Below, in pieces: positions 26,023-34,389 of a DNA stretch of 35,692 bases. Source of the stretch: Sulfurimonas sp. (GTDB taxonomy: Bacteria; Campylobacterota; Campylobacteria; Campylobacterales; Sulfurimonadaceae); NCBI GenBank assembly GCA_026988315.1, contig JALSLJ010000096.1, positions 1 through 35,692 of the forward strand. The letters are read 5' to 3'. How positions within the stretch are numbered: the first letter of the stretch is position 1; the number at the start of each line of letters is the position of its first letter. The notes beneath the pieces are model-generated. The model was not told where the DNA came from and did no database searches. It saw nothing but the letters and a program-made list of their open reading frames with translations. The position numbers were made by a program, and so were the translations under genes.

Positions 26023-26766
26023 TTAGTTTCCTAAAACAGTAGTGATAGAGTAACGCATATCTTCATCAAGATTTTCCATCCCTGTTAACATCCAGCGTAG
26101 GTATCCAGCATCCTCGCGGGCAACCTCTTCTAAAGTTTTGCCCTTGTATTTTCCAAATCTAAAACTCTTCACCATTATGGGTGTGTTTGTTAAGTCAACC
26201 ATCTTTTCAACTGGGTTTTCATTTGGGAACTCTGCTTGGATGGCTTCTCTTAATTTGGAAAGAAATAGTTTTAAAACTAAAACATCCCCTATGGCATCGT
26301 GTGCTTTTACTACTATACCAAGAGCATCTGCTTCTTTTTGCTCATCTTTATAAAGACCCATCTTATAGCGAAAGTACTGAAGCCTATGTGCATCCTCATC
26401 TGGCAAGATATGCTTTGCAACTCTAAGGGTATCTATCACTTTCATCTGCGTGTTAAAACCCTCTTTTTCTAGCATCCCCAAATCAAAGGGTGCATTATGG
26501 ATTATCATATAATTATCAGCTGTATTTAACTCCAATAGTCTTTTATACGCACGAGTTTCTTGACAAGTTGGTTTACCCTTTATCATCTCCTCGGTGATTC
26601 CATGAACCTCCATAGCTCCAAACTTTATAGGGATATCTGAACTACAAAAATCGTTATGCACCTCTATCTCTTTTGCACCTAAAACCATATACCCTAACTG
26701 TATCACTCTATCTTCTTCTGCCACACCTGTTGTTTCTGTATCTAATATAATGTATTTTTTTACCAA
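26023..26766 (-). CDS. DnaQ/ExoX-like 3'-5' exonuclease
   Basis: 247 residues. The DEDDh nuclease motifs are all present: ExoI ILDTETTG (D9, E11), ExoII IIHNAPFDLGML, ExoIII HDAIGDV. The C-terminal FRFGKYKGKTLEEVAREDAG is the short domain attached to exodeoxyribonuclease X-type enzymes. It therefore probably acts in DNA repair rather than as the Pol III epsilon subunit. It starts at TTG with AAGGGA upstream. A -10 TACAAT lies at the complement of 26795-26800. The Nudix gene follows. Confidence 0.9.
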   Translation of the reverse strand: MVKKYIILDTETTGVAEEDRVIQLGYMVLGAKEIEVHNDFCSSDIPIKFGAMEVHGITEEMIKGKPTCQETRAYKRLLELNTADNYMIIHNAPFDLGMLEKEGFNTQMKVIDTLRVAKHILPDEDAHRLQYFRYKMGLYKDEQKEADALGIVVKAHDAIGDVLVLKLFLSKLREAIQAEFPNENPVEKMVDLTNTPIMVKSFRFGKYKGKTLEEVAREDAGYLRWMLTGMENLDEDMRYSITTVLGN

Positions 26767-26794
26767 AATTTTCCCTTCGTTATTTCATAACAAT

Positions 26795-26829
26795 ATTGTA
26801 CGAAAAAGTATATAAATATATGCTACAAT
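26795..26829. promoter_or_regulatory. Divergent promoter pair
   Basis: Minus-strand TACAAT (complement of 26795-26800) faces the exonuclease gene and plus-strand TACAAT (26824-26829, extended TGC) faces the DUF819 gene. The two -10 boxes are only 23 bases apart, so the polymerase footprints overlap and the promoters probably compete. Confidence 0.55.
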
Positions 26830-26856
26830 CCACTATATTTATCTAAGGATTTTATC

Positions 26857-27987
26857 TTGATTAGCTCCGCATTTGTTTATTTCTTTCTTTTAGCAACTAT
26901 TGCCACCTCATTTAATTTTATCGAGAAAAATACCAATCTAAAATTTTTCAACTATGTTCCCGCAGTTGTCATCATCTATGCCTTTAGTATGCTTTTAGCG
27001 GGGCTGGGTGTGTTTGAGCGAAACGAAGAGATACTCAAAATCTATAGCAACACAAAAACAAACTTACTCCCTGCCATGCTTTTTCTAATGCTTTTACAAA
27101 TTGATTTTAGGCACTTTGTAAAACTTGGTCGTTCCCTTCTTATCTCTTATGTTTTAGCAGTTTTAAGCATAGCGTTTGGCTTTGTGGTGGTCGCTCTCAT
27201 CTTTAGTTTTGATACAAAGAGCGCTTCTGCCTTTGGTGCTTTAGCTGGAAGCTGGATGGGTGGTACTGCAAATATGGTCGCTGTTGGTTCGGCTCTTGAT
27301 GTGCCAGATGAGGCTTTTGGGTATGCACTTATAGTTGATAGCGTTAACTATACATTTTGGGTGATGCTGATGCTCTTTATAGTCCCCTTTGCTAAAGTGT
27401 TCAACAAGTTCACTGCCTCAAATGATGTTGTAGCGAGTTTGCATGAGATTGGGTGTGCTTGTAATTTGGGAGCTAAAAAGTACTGGCTTTTAATTATCAT
27501 TGCACTTGTAGCATCCACAGTAGCTCAAGTTTTAGCAACACAGTTTATGATAATCAACACAACCACGACTGTCATTATCTTAGCAACTCTCTTTGGTGTT
27601 ATAGGATCTTTTACAAAACTCAGAGAACTTAACGGTACAAGTGAAGTCGCGACAACTATGCTTTACATTATCGTAGCACTTATTGGCTCGCAAGCTATAT
27701 TTGAAAATTTTAGTGGAGTTGGTGTGTATGTATTTGCCGGTTTTGTGATTTTACTTATTCATGCTCTTATCATGGTTATCGGTGCAAAGATATTTAAACT
27801 TGACCTTTTTAGCATTGCAGTTGCAAGTCTCTCAAATATAGGGGGCGTTGCATCCGCACCAATCCTCGCAGCAGCGTATAATAAATCACTTGTAAGTGTT
27901 GGTGTTTTGATGGCAATTATGGGTTACCTCATAGGAACATTTGGTGGTTTAGCCGTTGGAACACTGCTCCAAAGTTTAGCAAAATGA
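26857..27987 (+). CDS. DUF819 family integral membrane protein (YjcL-like)
   Basis: 376 residues, about ten or eleven membrane segments. The hallmark GSWMGGTANMVAVG is at about residue 130, followed by ALIVDSVNY. The second repeat, SNIGGVASAPILAAAYN, lies near the C-terminus, giving an internal duplication typical of a transporter fold. The substrate of this family is not established as far as I know. It starts at TTG, with AAGGAT six bases upstream. The gene overlaps the epimerase by 4 bases (ATGA), suggesting the membrane protein handles the epimerase's substrate or product. Confidence 0.88.
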   Translation: MISSAFVYFFLLATIATSFNFIEKNTNLKFFNYVPAVVIIYAFSMLLAGLGVFERNEEILKIYSNTKTNLLPAMLFLMLLQIDFRHFVKLGRSLLISYVLAVLSIAFGFVVVALIFSFDTKSASAFGALAGSWMGGTANMVAVGSALDVPDEAFGYALIVDSVNYTFWVMLMLFIVPFAKVFNKFTASNDVVASLHEIGCACNLGAKKYWLLIIIALVASTVAQVLATQFMIINTTTTVIILATLFGVIGSFTKLRELNGTSEVATTMLYIIVALIGSQAIFENFSGVGVYVFAGFVILLIHALIMVIGAKIFKLDLFSIAVASLSNIGGVASAPILAAAYNKSLVSVGVLMAIMGYLIGTFGGLAVGTLLQSLAK

Positions 27988-29012
27988 GGATAAAACACAT
28001 AGAGTGTGAAGTTATAAACATCCCCCTAAAAACTCCTTTTATAACAGCTCTGAGACGAGTTGAGAGTGTTGCATTTGTACGAGTAATTATAAGAAGTGAT
28101 GATTGGTCTTTTGGAATAGGTGAAGCTCCTGCCACTCAAGCGATTACGGGTGAAGATATTCCTATAATTTTAAACTCCATTGAGAGTGTAAAAGATATGT
28201 TTCTCGGATCTACTCCAAAAGAGGCTGTGAAACTTCTCCATACTGGATGTCGCATGGGCTCAAGTGCAAAAGCGGCTCTTGATATGGCATTTGTAACACT
28301 TATGGCAAAAGCTGAAGATAAAGAGTTGCATGAGTTCTTAGGCACTGCATCTCCACAAACTCTATATACAGATATAACAATAAGCTTAAAAGAGTCGCTT
28401 GTTATGTTTGAAGATGCAAAAAAAGCAATAGAAAATGGTCTGCATATTTTAAAAGTAAAACTAGGAAAAGATATAAACCATGCTATAGAGGTTATACAAA
28501 ACATAGGGAGTAAACTTCCACAAGCAAAAATCATAGTAGATGCAAATCAAGCGTGGAGTCTTGAAGATTCACTTATCTTTATAGATGGTATAAAAAATGT
28601 AAAAATAGAACTTATTGAGCAACCAGTCATTGCAAGTGATTTAGACTCTCTCAAAACTATAACAGACTACTCAAGCATCCCCATTCTTGCAGATGAAGCT
28701 GTTTTTACTCTTACAGATGTTAAAAAAGTTATAGAGAGTAAAAGTGCCGACATGATAAACATTAAACTTATGAAATGTGGCGGAATCACAAAAGCGGTAG
28801 AGATTTTAGAGTATTGCAGAGAAAACAATGTAAAATGTATGCTAGGCTCAATGTTAGAGGGTCCCTACTCCATAAACGCAGCCCTTCACCTAGCACTTGC
28901 CTACACAGATGTTATAAAGTATATAGATTTGGATAGTCCTTTACTTTATAAAGAGCCCTCTGACGAATTGGATTTTGAGTTTGATGGGTGTGCGGTACAA
29001 TTAATTATCTAA
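27984..29012 (+). CDS. Dipeptide epimerase (L-Ala-D/L-Glu epimerase type), enolase superfamily
   Basis: 342 residues. The enolase-superfamily barrel residues are in order: Lys in LKVKLGKD, Asp in IVDANQAW, Glu in IEQPV, Asp in LADEAV and Lys in INIKLMKCGG. The C-terminal DLDSPLL resembles the substrate Asp-X-Asp motif of YcjG/YkfB-type dipeptide epimerases. Such enzymes convert L-Ala-D-Glu from murein turnover to L-Ala-L-Glu. Related family members have other dipeptide specificities, so the substrate is probable, not certain. It is coupled to the DUF819 gene. Confidence 0.85.
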   Translation: MRIKHIECEVINIPLKTPFITALRRVESVAFVRVIIRSDDWSFGIGEAPATQAITGEDIPIILNSIESVKDMFLGSTPKEAVKLLHTGCRMGSSAKAALDMAFVTLMAKAEDKELHEFLGTASPQTLYTDITISLKESLVMFEDAKKAIENGLHILKVKLGKDINHAIEVIQNIGSKLPQAKIIVDANQAWSLEDSLIFIDGIKNVKIELIEQPVIASDLDSLKTITDYSSIPILADEAVFTLTDVKKVIESKSADMINIKLMKCGGITKAVEILEYCRENNVKCMLGSMLEGPYSINAALHLALAYTDVIKYIDLDSPLLYKEPSDELDFEFDGCAVQLII

Positions 29013-29178
29013 ATTTTACTCTAAAAACTGAAAAAACAGCTCTAAAATGTCTAACATCCAAAAAACAATACTTTTATCATAAAAAATGCTTGCTAAACAT
29101 CAAAAGGACATTTATATCTCTAAAAAGAGCTCTTCTTTGCAAATTACTGATATAATTATTCTATCAGTTAAAGAGTTC
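29013..29178. other. Convergent intergenic region with palindromes
   Basis: 166 bases between convergent genes. It contains the 10-base palindrome AAGAGCTCTT (29125-29134) and the copy-2 palindrome at 29148-29166. No classical GC-rich terminator was seen; these palindromes may serve as one. Confidence 0.4.
29148..29166. repeat. Near-palindrome, second copy of the 7428 motif
   Basis: TGATATAATTATTCTATCA has one mismatch in the inverted repeat and extends to ACTGATA...TATCAGT. It shares 15 identical bases (ACTGATATAATTATT) with the copy upstream of the acyltransferase, and then TATCA after one different base. Here it lies between convergent genes, where an operator is unexpected. Confidence 0.5.
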
Positions 29179-30171
29179 TTAAATCCCAACACCCTTAGCA
29201 AAATTCATAGTAACGCAATGGAGTGAGCCGTGTTGACGAATCAAAACTGAACAATCTACTCCAATAACATCTCTATCTTTAAATGTTTGAGCAAAAATTT
29301 CTAAAGCAATTGCATCCTCTTTAATATTATATGTTGGAACTAAAACAGCATTATTGAGAAAAAGAAAATTTGCATAAGTTGCGGGCAATCTTTCACCTTT
29401 ATAGTAGATAGCTTCTGTCATTGGGAGGGGAATGAGTTTAAAGTTATGGATATTTGCAAACTCTTGCAACTCCACCTCCATCAATTGTAACTCTTTAAAA
29501 TGTTCATCCAATGTATCTTTACATTGTATATACATAATTGTATCTTCATTGATAAATCTAGCGAGAGTGTCTATGTGTGAATCTGTGTCATCACCACTTA
29601 AATATCCATGGTTGAGATAGAGAATTTGTGTCGCACCGAGAAATTTATTTAATTTTTGTGTTATCTCTATAGCGTTTAAATTTTTATTTCTATTTTTGTT
29701 GAGCATGCACTCAGATGTTGTTAAAATAGTTCCACATCCATTAGTCTCAATTCCGCCACCCTCTAAGACAAAATCTACACTCTCTAATTTCGATGCATAG
29801 CATTGAGAGATACTTTTACTCATATTATTATCTTTAGTGGCTTCAAATTTTTCCCCCCACCCCGTGAAAGTAAAATCTAAAAGTTTGATTTTTTCATTCT
29901 CTTGCACACACAAAGCAGAACAATCTCTTGCCCATGTATCATCGCTCTCATACTCTACAAAGTATAGATTTTCGTTTGATTCAAAAAACCCTTTTACCTT
30001 TGAAGCGTCATAACAAACAAGCAAACATTTCTGATACTGAATAATTATTTTTATGATATTTACAAATGTATCTTGAGCCTCATCGAGATACTCAACCCAA
30101 TCACTATGTGGATGTGGAAATATGATTTGTGTAAAACTTTGCTCCTCAAATTCTGCAATAAATCTTCTCAT
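29179..30171 (-). CDS. Agmatine deiminase / peptidyl-arginine deiminase family enzyme
   Basis: 330 residues, guanidine-modifying fold (PAD_porph). Catalytic residues are recognisable: Asp in DDTWARD (78-84), EGGGIETNG (137-145), His199 in TDSHID, and nucleophile Cys319 in HGSLHCVT. Bacterial relatives turn agmatine into N-carbamoylputrescine plus ammonia for polyamine synthesis. No carbamoylputrescine amidase gene is next door. The start (MRRFIAEFEE) fits the family N-terminus, leaving only 16 bases to the divergent alr start. Confidence 0.87.
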   Translation of the reverse strand: MRRFIAEFEEQSFTQIIFPHPHSDWVEYLDEAQDTFVNIIKIIIQYQKCLLVCYDASKVKGFFESNENLYFVEYESDDTWARDCSALCVQENEKIKLLDFTFTGWGEKFEATKDNNMSKSISQCYASKLESVDFVLEGGGIETNGCGTILTTSECMLNKNRNKNLNAIEITQKLNKFLGATQILYLNHGYLSGDDTDSHIDTLARFINEDTIMYIQCKDTLDEHFKELQLMEVELQEFANIHNFKLIPLPMTEAIYYKGERLPATYANFLFLNNAVLVPTYNIKEDAIALEIFAQTFKDRDVIGVDCSVLIRQHGSLHCVTMNFAKGVGI

Positions 30172-30175
30172 CTGC

Positions 30176-30181
30176 TATAAT
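30176..30181 (+). promoter_or_regulatory. -10 box of alr, implying a leaderless mRNA
   Basis: TATAAT in CTGCTATAATTCC lies 6 bases before the alr ATG (30188), so transcription should begin at or next to the start codon. No Shine-Dalgarno precedes the ATG. Confidence 0.55.
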
Positions 30182-30187
30182 TCCTTT

Positions 30188-31204
30188 ATGGCTTACATAA
30201 CTCTAAATAAAAATAATTTTTTTAACAATCTTGACATTATCGCAAAGCAAACCAAAACAAAAGATAAAATTGCCTTAGTTTTAAAAGACAATGCATATGG
30301 TCATGGACTCAAAGAGATGGCAACTCTAGCGAGTGAATACGGCATACAAAAAGCAGTAGTAAGAACAGATGCAGAAGCTAAAAGTATTGAAAAGTTTTTT
30401 GAGTACATCTTAGTTTTATGTGACATTCCCACAAATAACTGCACTAAGCTTAGATACACCATAAATGATTTAGCAACAATACACTTATTTCCAAAAGGCA
30501 CCTTGGTGGAGCTAAAAGTAGATAGCGGAATGCATAGAAACGGCATTGCTATGAGTGAGCTTAAAAGTGCCTTTTGTAAAATAAAAGAAAATGAACTTAT
30601 TTTAGAAGCTGTTTTCACTCATCATAGAAGTGCGGATGAGCTTAGTTCTGAGTGGTTTTGGCAAAAAAACACCTTCAAAAAAATAAAAAAAGAGTCCATT
30701 GCACTAGCAAAAGAGTTTGGATTTGGTGCACTTAGGTTTCACTCCTCTAACTCCGCAGCACTCTTTAGACACACATCGTTTGATGAAGATATGGCAAGAG
30801 TGGGAATTGCTGCTTATGGATGTATGCAGTTCCCAAATGCTTTAAAAATTGAAGGCTTACAACCTATTCTCTCACTCTATGCAAATAAAATATCTTCAAG
30901 AGAACTCCACAAAGGTGAGTGTATCGGTTATGGTGGCACTTATGAGGCAAAGCAAAATTGTATTGTGAGTAACTATAATTTTGGGTATGCTGATGGTTTT
31001 TTAAGAAACTTATCAAATAGATACACAACACCTAAAGGGGTAGAATTAGTCGGGCGAATCTCTATGGACAACAGCTCCTTTTTAAGTGATGATGAAGAGA
31101 TTTTAGTTTTTAATGATGCGAGAGAGATTGCTACATCCGCTGATACTATAAGCTATGAGATACTAACATCCCTTAAATCTTACATAAAAAGAGATATAAT
31201 TTAG
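30188..31204 (+). CDS. alr: Alanine racemase
   Basis: 338 residues from MAYITLNKNNF; makes D-alanine for peptidoglycan. The PLP-binding Lys33 is in LVLKDNAYGHG. The second catalytic base, Tyr248, is in CIGYGGTYEA, and GRISMDNSS is the conserved C-terminal domain loop. It is somewhat shorter than the usual 360-370. An in-frame extension upstream to 30122 would run into the divergent gene and lacks family similarity, so it is rejected. Confidence 0.93.
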   Translation: MAYITLNKNNFFNNLDIIAKQTKTKDKIALVLKDNAYGHGLKEMATLASEYGIQKAVVRTDAEAKSIEKFFEYILVLCDIPTNNCTKLRYTINDLATIHLFPKGTLVELKVDSGMHRNGIAMSELKSAFCKIKENELILEAVFTHHRSADELSSEWFWQKNTFKKIKKESIALAKEFGFGALRFHSSNSAALFRHTSFDEDMARVGIAAYGCMQFPNALKIEGLQPILSLYANKISSRELHKGECIGYGGTYEAKQNCIVSNYNFGYADGFLRNLSNRYTTPKGVELVGRISMDNSSFLSDDEEILVFNDAREIATSADTISYEILTSLKSYIKRDII

Positions 31205-31207
31205 GCT

Positions 31208-31285
31208 CTAAAAACTTGTATGTAAATCTTTAAGAGCTCTATAGTGCTTATCAATATCCTTCAAGTTTACATCATATATTGCCAT
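31208..31285 (-). CDS. Possible 25-residue peptide
   Basis: ATG at 31285 opens a frame MAIYDVNLKDIDKHYRAL... ending in TAG at 31208, located 23 bases after the TlpA-like gene and converging on alr. There is no Shine-Dalgarno. The amino-acid makeup looks protein-like, but a chance ORF or a gene remnant is equally possible. Confidence 0.2.
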   Translation of the reverse strand: MAIYDVNLKDIDKHYRALKDLHTSF

Positions 31286-31307
31286 AGTGTAGCAACACAG
31301 ATGAAAA

Positions 31308-31916
31308 CTATTTTGCTAAAATCTTTTTTAAATCTTTCTCTATCACACCGCTATCTACTGCACCTAGATAAAATTTATTATTAGGGTTTCCATTATATAT
31401 ATCGGTGATTTTTTGATATTTTCCATCTTTTAACATAACCTTAAAAGGTATCTGCATCGCTGTATCATACGCTATATCTTTTAAAACAGTATCGATTATA
31501 ATCTTGTTGTGTTTTGAGTTAGTTATAAAATAATACGCCCCATATGTAAATCGAAACTTATCATCCACATATGTATCAGGGACATCCTCAAATGTATTTA
31601 ACGCAATGATTATAAAATCTTCCGAGTATTTCACTTGCAAGTCAGTTAGATGTGGTGCTTCTTTTTGACACGGTGGACAATATGTAGCATACATATCAAA
31701 CATCACCACCTTATCTTCATGCCCCTCTACAACAAAACCACCATCCACTCTTTTGAGTGTATATTTTGCGCCACTACTAATATCTTCTATAGTATAAGAG
31801 GATTGCTCTTGGGTGGTATGCTCTTTAGTTGCTGCGGTATCTTCTTCAGGTTCATTACTGCATCCACTCAAAATCAAAAAACTCAGTGCTATAATGAATG
31901 TATAAAAAAACTTCAT
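31308..31916 (-). CDS. TlpA/ResA-like thioredoxin-fold lipoprotein
   Basis: 202 residues. A lipoprotein signal ends at lipobox LSGC (Cys19). A polar linker leads to a thioredoxin fold with CPPC (80-83, YATYCPPCQKEAPHL). The CPPC motif and the lipid anchor suggest a periplasmic thiol reductant or oxidant, for example in cytochrome c maturation or protein repair. IPFKVMLKDGKY carries the cis-Pro. Last gene of the redox operon, nine bases after the DsbA-like gene. Confidence 0.85.
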   Translation of the reverse strand: MKFFYTFIIALSFLILSGCSNEPEEDTAATKEHTTQEQSSYTIEDISSGAKYTLKRVDGGFVVEGHEDKVVMFDMYATYCPPCQKEAPHLTDLQVKYSEDFIIIALNTFEDVPDTYVDDKFRFTYGAYYFITNSKHNKIIIDTVLKDIAYDTAMQIPFKVMLKDGKYQKITDIYNGNPNNKFYLGAVDSGVIEKDLKKILAK

Positions 31917-31925
31917 TTTTTTTCC

Positions 31926-32564
31926 TTATAATTCAGAATTTATAAGCTCTAAAAGCTGTTTATGCCCAAATTGTTGTAGCATCTTGCCATTTACAAAATA
32001 CTGAGGTGTTTTTTTCACTCCCAATGTTTTGGCATCAGCTAATTCTTGTTTGATGAGTTTGTCCAATTCAGGATTGTTAAAATCATCTTTGAGTTGCTGT
32101 ATATTTAAACCAATACTAGACATAATTTTCCATACAACTTGTATATTTGGCGAGTGGTGACTTGCCCACTGACTTTGATACTGAAATAATGCTTCAAGAG
32201 CTTGTATATATTTGCCCTGTTTTTTCGTTGCTTCTAAAAGCTTCACAACATAATCAGAATCGGGATGGAATGGAGCATATCTTATAACATGTCTTATCTC
32301 TCCATCATGTTTTTTTAGCAAATCTTTGATGATTGGGTAAAAAGCTCTACAAGTTTCACAAGCTGGATCTAAAAACTCAACTATAGTCACTTTCGCATCA
32401 TTTTCCCCTATAACAGTCGAGTACTCTCTGATGAACACCTCTTCATGTTTTTTAGCTATCTGCTCTACCTCTTTTGACTTACTTGTGTTATACCCCATAG
32501 TTGCGACCACGAACAATAGCACTAATGATACTACTGAAAAGAGAACGATTTTTTGTTTACTCAT
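31926..32564 (-). CDS. DsbA-like thiol-disulfide oxidoreductase (BdbD/DsbG type)
   Basis: 212 residues, N-terminal anchor or uncleaved signal (IVLFSVVSLVLLFVVATMGY). The active site is CETC (69-72) in VEFLDPACETCRAFYP. The cis-Pro loop is KKTPQYFVNG. The central dipeptide ET is unusual compared with DsbA's PH, so redox potential may differ. It overlaps the DsbB-like gene by 8 bases. The pair resembles the BdbC/BdbD or DsbI-type systems that make disulfides in exported proteins. Confidence 0.87.
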   Translation of the reverse strand: MSKQKIVLFSVVSLVLLFVVATMGYNTSKSKEVEQIAKKHEEVFIREYSTVIGENDAKVTIVEFLDPACETCRAFYPIIKDLLKKHDGEIRHVIRYAPFHPDSDYVVKLLEATKKQGKYIQALEALFQYQSQWASHHSPNIQVVWKIMSSIGLNIQQLKDDFNNPELDKLIKQELADAKTLGVKKTPQYFVNGKMLQQFGHKQLLELINSEL

Positions 32565-32997
32565 CTGTTTTTCCTTTAAAAAATAATAATAACAAAGCTA
32601 AAATAACTGAAAATGCAATAAATGAAAGCATTGGGATTGTTAAAAAGCCAAAAATGTCTATGTATTTAGTTGAGCAGGGTATCCCCTGAGCACATGGAGT
32701 CATCTCTTCTGAGATGATTCCAAACTGCAAAAGGTTATGATACAGTGCTACCAACCATCCTAAAACTACAAAAGGGATTGAATACTTAAAAACACTCCTC
32801 TCAAGTGGAAATAGTCCAACTAGAAAAATAACAACCAATGGGTACATTAAAATTCTTTGATACCAACAAAAAGTACACGGTGGGTACTCCATAACTTCAC
32901 TTAAAAACAAACTTCCAAGCATTGCTATAAGTGCTACTAACCAAGCAAAAAAGATTATATTCCACTCTTTTGCTGATGATTTATCGGCATCCTTCAT
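32557..32997 (-). CDS. DsbB/BdbC-like disulfide oxidoreductase
   Basis: 146 residues with four membrane segments; re-oxidises DsbA-like proteins using quinone. The first pair is Cys41/Cys44 in PPCTFCWYQRILMYP, the signature including the quinone-linked Arg. The second pair is Cys102/Cys108 in TPCAQGIPC. An AGGAG precedes the ATG. A GATAAT at the complement of 33030-33035 may be its -10 box. Operon order is dsbB-like, dsbA-like, TlpA-like. Confidence 0.9.
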   Translation of the reverse strand: MKDADKSSAKEWNIIFFAWLVALIAMLGSLFLSEVMEYPPCTFCWYQRILMYPLVVIFLVGLFPLERSVFKYSIPFVVLGWLVALYHNLLQFGIISEEMTPCAQGIPCSTKYIDIFGFLTIPMLSFIAFSVILALLLLFFKGKTDE

Positions 32998-33144
32998 ATA
33001 TATTTTCTCCTACCATATTAAACGCTTACATTATCTTTGTCATTAATTAATAGATGGTAATAATATTCTTTATTGCGTTATATTTATCTATTTTTATAGG
33101 GGGTGTTACTTTTTGAGATAAGTTTAGAGATGCTCTGTATGCTT

Positions 33145-33537
33145 TTATGAATTGATTTTTATGATTGCGTTAGAATAAATAACTCCATCTACACCCAAAA
33201 CAGCCAACTCTTCTATCTCGCTGTCCTCTTCTATGCTAACTAAAATTTTTGCATCAAATAGATAATTGTTTGCAATATTTTGAGCAGTTTTCGACAACTC
33301 TTTATCTACTATAATGTATGATGCCCCAAGAGAAGAAGCATAGACAATTTCAGTGATAGTATTAACATGCAGTGCCAATGGTATCTGATTTTTTACAACA
33401 TGGTTTATTATATCCATAATATCTTCACTAAAAGGCAAAAACAGAGTTGATGATGGTGGCGTATTTTCAATCGCTTCTATATTAGGTATATGGTATAAGC
33501 TTTCACTTGCTATAAATCTATGCCCTAAAATAATCAT
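33145..33537 (-). CDS. Conserved-looking protein of unknown function
   Basis: 130 residues from ATG 33537 (MIILGHRFIASESLYHI), whose A overlaps the previous gene's TAA (TAATG). An upstream start at 33567 is less likely. The pattern of alternating strands and helices (PLALHVNTITEIVYASSLGASYIIV, KILVSIEEDSEI, LGVDGVIYSNAI) looks like a small alpha/beta or half-barrel fold, but I do not recognise the family. There is no signal peptide. Its position after rsmG and a small zinc-ribbon protein gives no clear function. Confidence 0.65.
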   Translation of the reverse strand: MIILGHRFIASESLYHIPNIEAIENTPPSSTLFLPFSEDIMDIINHVVKNQIPLALHVNTITEIVYASSLGASYIIVDKELSKTAQNIANNYLFDAKILVSIEEDSEIEELAVLGVDGVIYSNAIIKINS

Positions 33538-33749
33538 TACAATCCCTTTACACACTCTTGAGAACAATAGTACTTGCCCTCACTAAGGAATGATTCACTC
33601 ACTTCACAGTATGTACCACAACTTGAGCACTCGACCATATCACTTGCCTCAAGCTTAGTGTTACTTGAGGAGTTCTTAAGAGGTTTTTTCTTAATAAAGA
33701 AAAAATAAACAAATGCGATAACGCCAACAACAAGCAAGTACTTTAACAT
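33537..33749 (-). CDS. PP0621-like small membrane protein with zinc-ribbon
   Basis: 70 residues: an N-terminal membrane helix (YLLVVGVIAFVYFFF), a basic stretch (IKKKPLK), and a Cys cluster CSSCGTYC...YYCSQEC that fits a zinc ribbon with the metal-binding part on the cytoplasmic side. This matches the PP0621 family of unknown role. The start overlaps the rsmG stop by one base and the stop overlaps the next start. Confidence 0.75.
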   Translation of the reverse strand: MLKYLLVVGVIAFVYFFFIKKKPLKNSSSNTKLEASDMVECSSCGTYCEVSESFLSEGKYYCSQECVKGL

Positions 33750-34345
33750 TATAGATCTCCTAAAAGTAGATAGTGTCTATTTTTTTTTTGAATAATTTTA
33801 TGCGGCATTTTTTCTCCAATATCATTCGCTGCATCCACCTCATCATAAACTTTTTCACCCTTATAAAAAAGAAGTTTTGAGTTTTCATCACGAAAATTTT
33901 TACTGAGTTGTAAAAGCATTTTTGTGTCTGTTACAGCTCTTGAAGTTACAAGTTCAAAGACCTCTGGAGGCATCTCTTGGACTCTTTTTTTCACAACCTT
34001 TACATTGTCAAGACCTAAGTCAGCCTTTATATACTGTAAAAAACTTGCTCTTTTTACAAGGGGCTCAGCTAATGTTACTTGTGTATCTGGAAGTGCCATA
34101 GCTAAAATCATCCCAGGGAAACCAGCACCAGTCCCAATATCTAATAGGTTTTTAGTTTTTGGCAAGAAGCTAACAGGGAAAACAGCATCATAGATAAAGG
34201 CATCTATAGTATCACTATCTTTAGCCCCTGTAAGATTATGAATCTTATTCCATTTAAAAAGATGTTCTTTATATTTTTGAGTATTTTTTAAAAAATTGTC
34301 TGGTAATCGTATATTGTCTTGCATGAGGGTCATTTTCAAATCCAC
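33749..34345 (-). CDS. rsmG: 16S rRNA (guanine527-N7)-methyltransferase RsmG
   Basis: 198 residues. The SAM-binding motif is [16 protein letters not shown] (about 67-82), with [12 protein letters not shown] and LFYKGEKV as later RsmG landmarks; [13 protein letters not shown] is the N-terminal family signature. It methylates G527 near the streptomycin site. GTG 34345 is chosen as the start because AAAGGA lies 7 bases upstream; ATGs at 34333 and 34324 are alternatives. First gene of a three-gene operon. Confidence 0.94.
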   Translation of the reverse strand: MDLKMTLMQDNIRLPDNFLKNTQKYKEHLFKWNKIHNLTGAKDSDTIDAFIYDAVFPVSFLPKTKNLLDIGTGAGFPGMILAMALPDTQVTLAEPLVKRASFLQYIKADLGLDNVKVVKKRVQEMPPEVFELVTSRAVTDTKMLLQLSKNFRDENSKLLFYKGEKVYDEVDAANDIGEKMPHKIIQKKNRHYLLLGDL

Positions 34346-34389
34346 TAAAATATCCTTTTGTAAAAAGATATTCTATCTAAATTTGCTGT

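Noticed and set aside
30122-30187. 22-codon N-terminal extension of alanine racemase
   Set aside because: It would overlap the divergent deiminase N-terminus and lies upstream of the -10 box; the family starts near MAYITLNKN.
33000-33144. Gene or terminator in the spacer after the unknown 130-residue protein
   Set aside because: AT-rich sequence with no convincing ORF or GC-rich stem; only a possible promoter for the DsbB-like gene.
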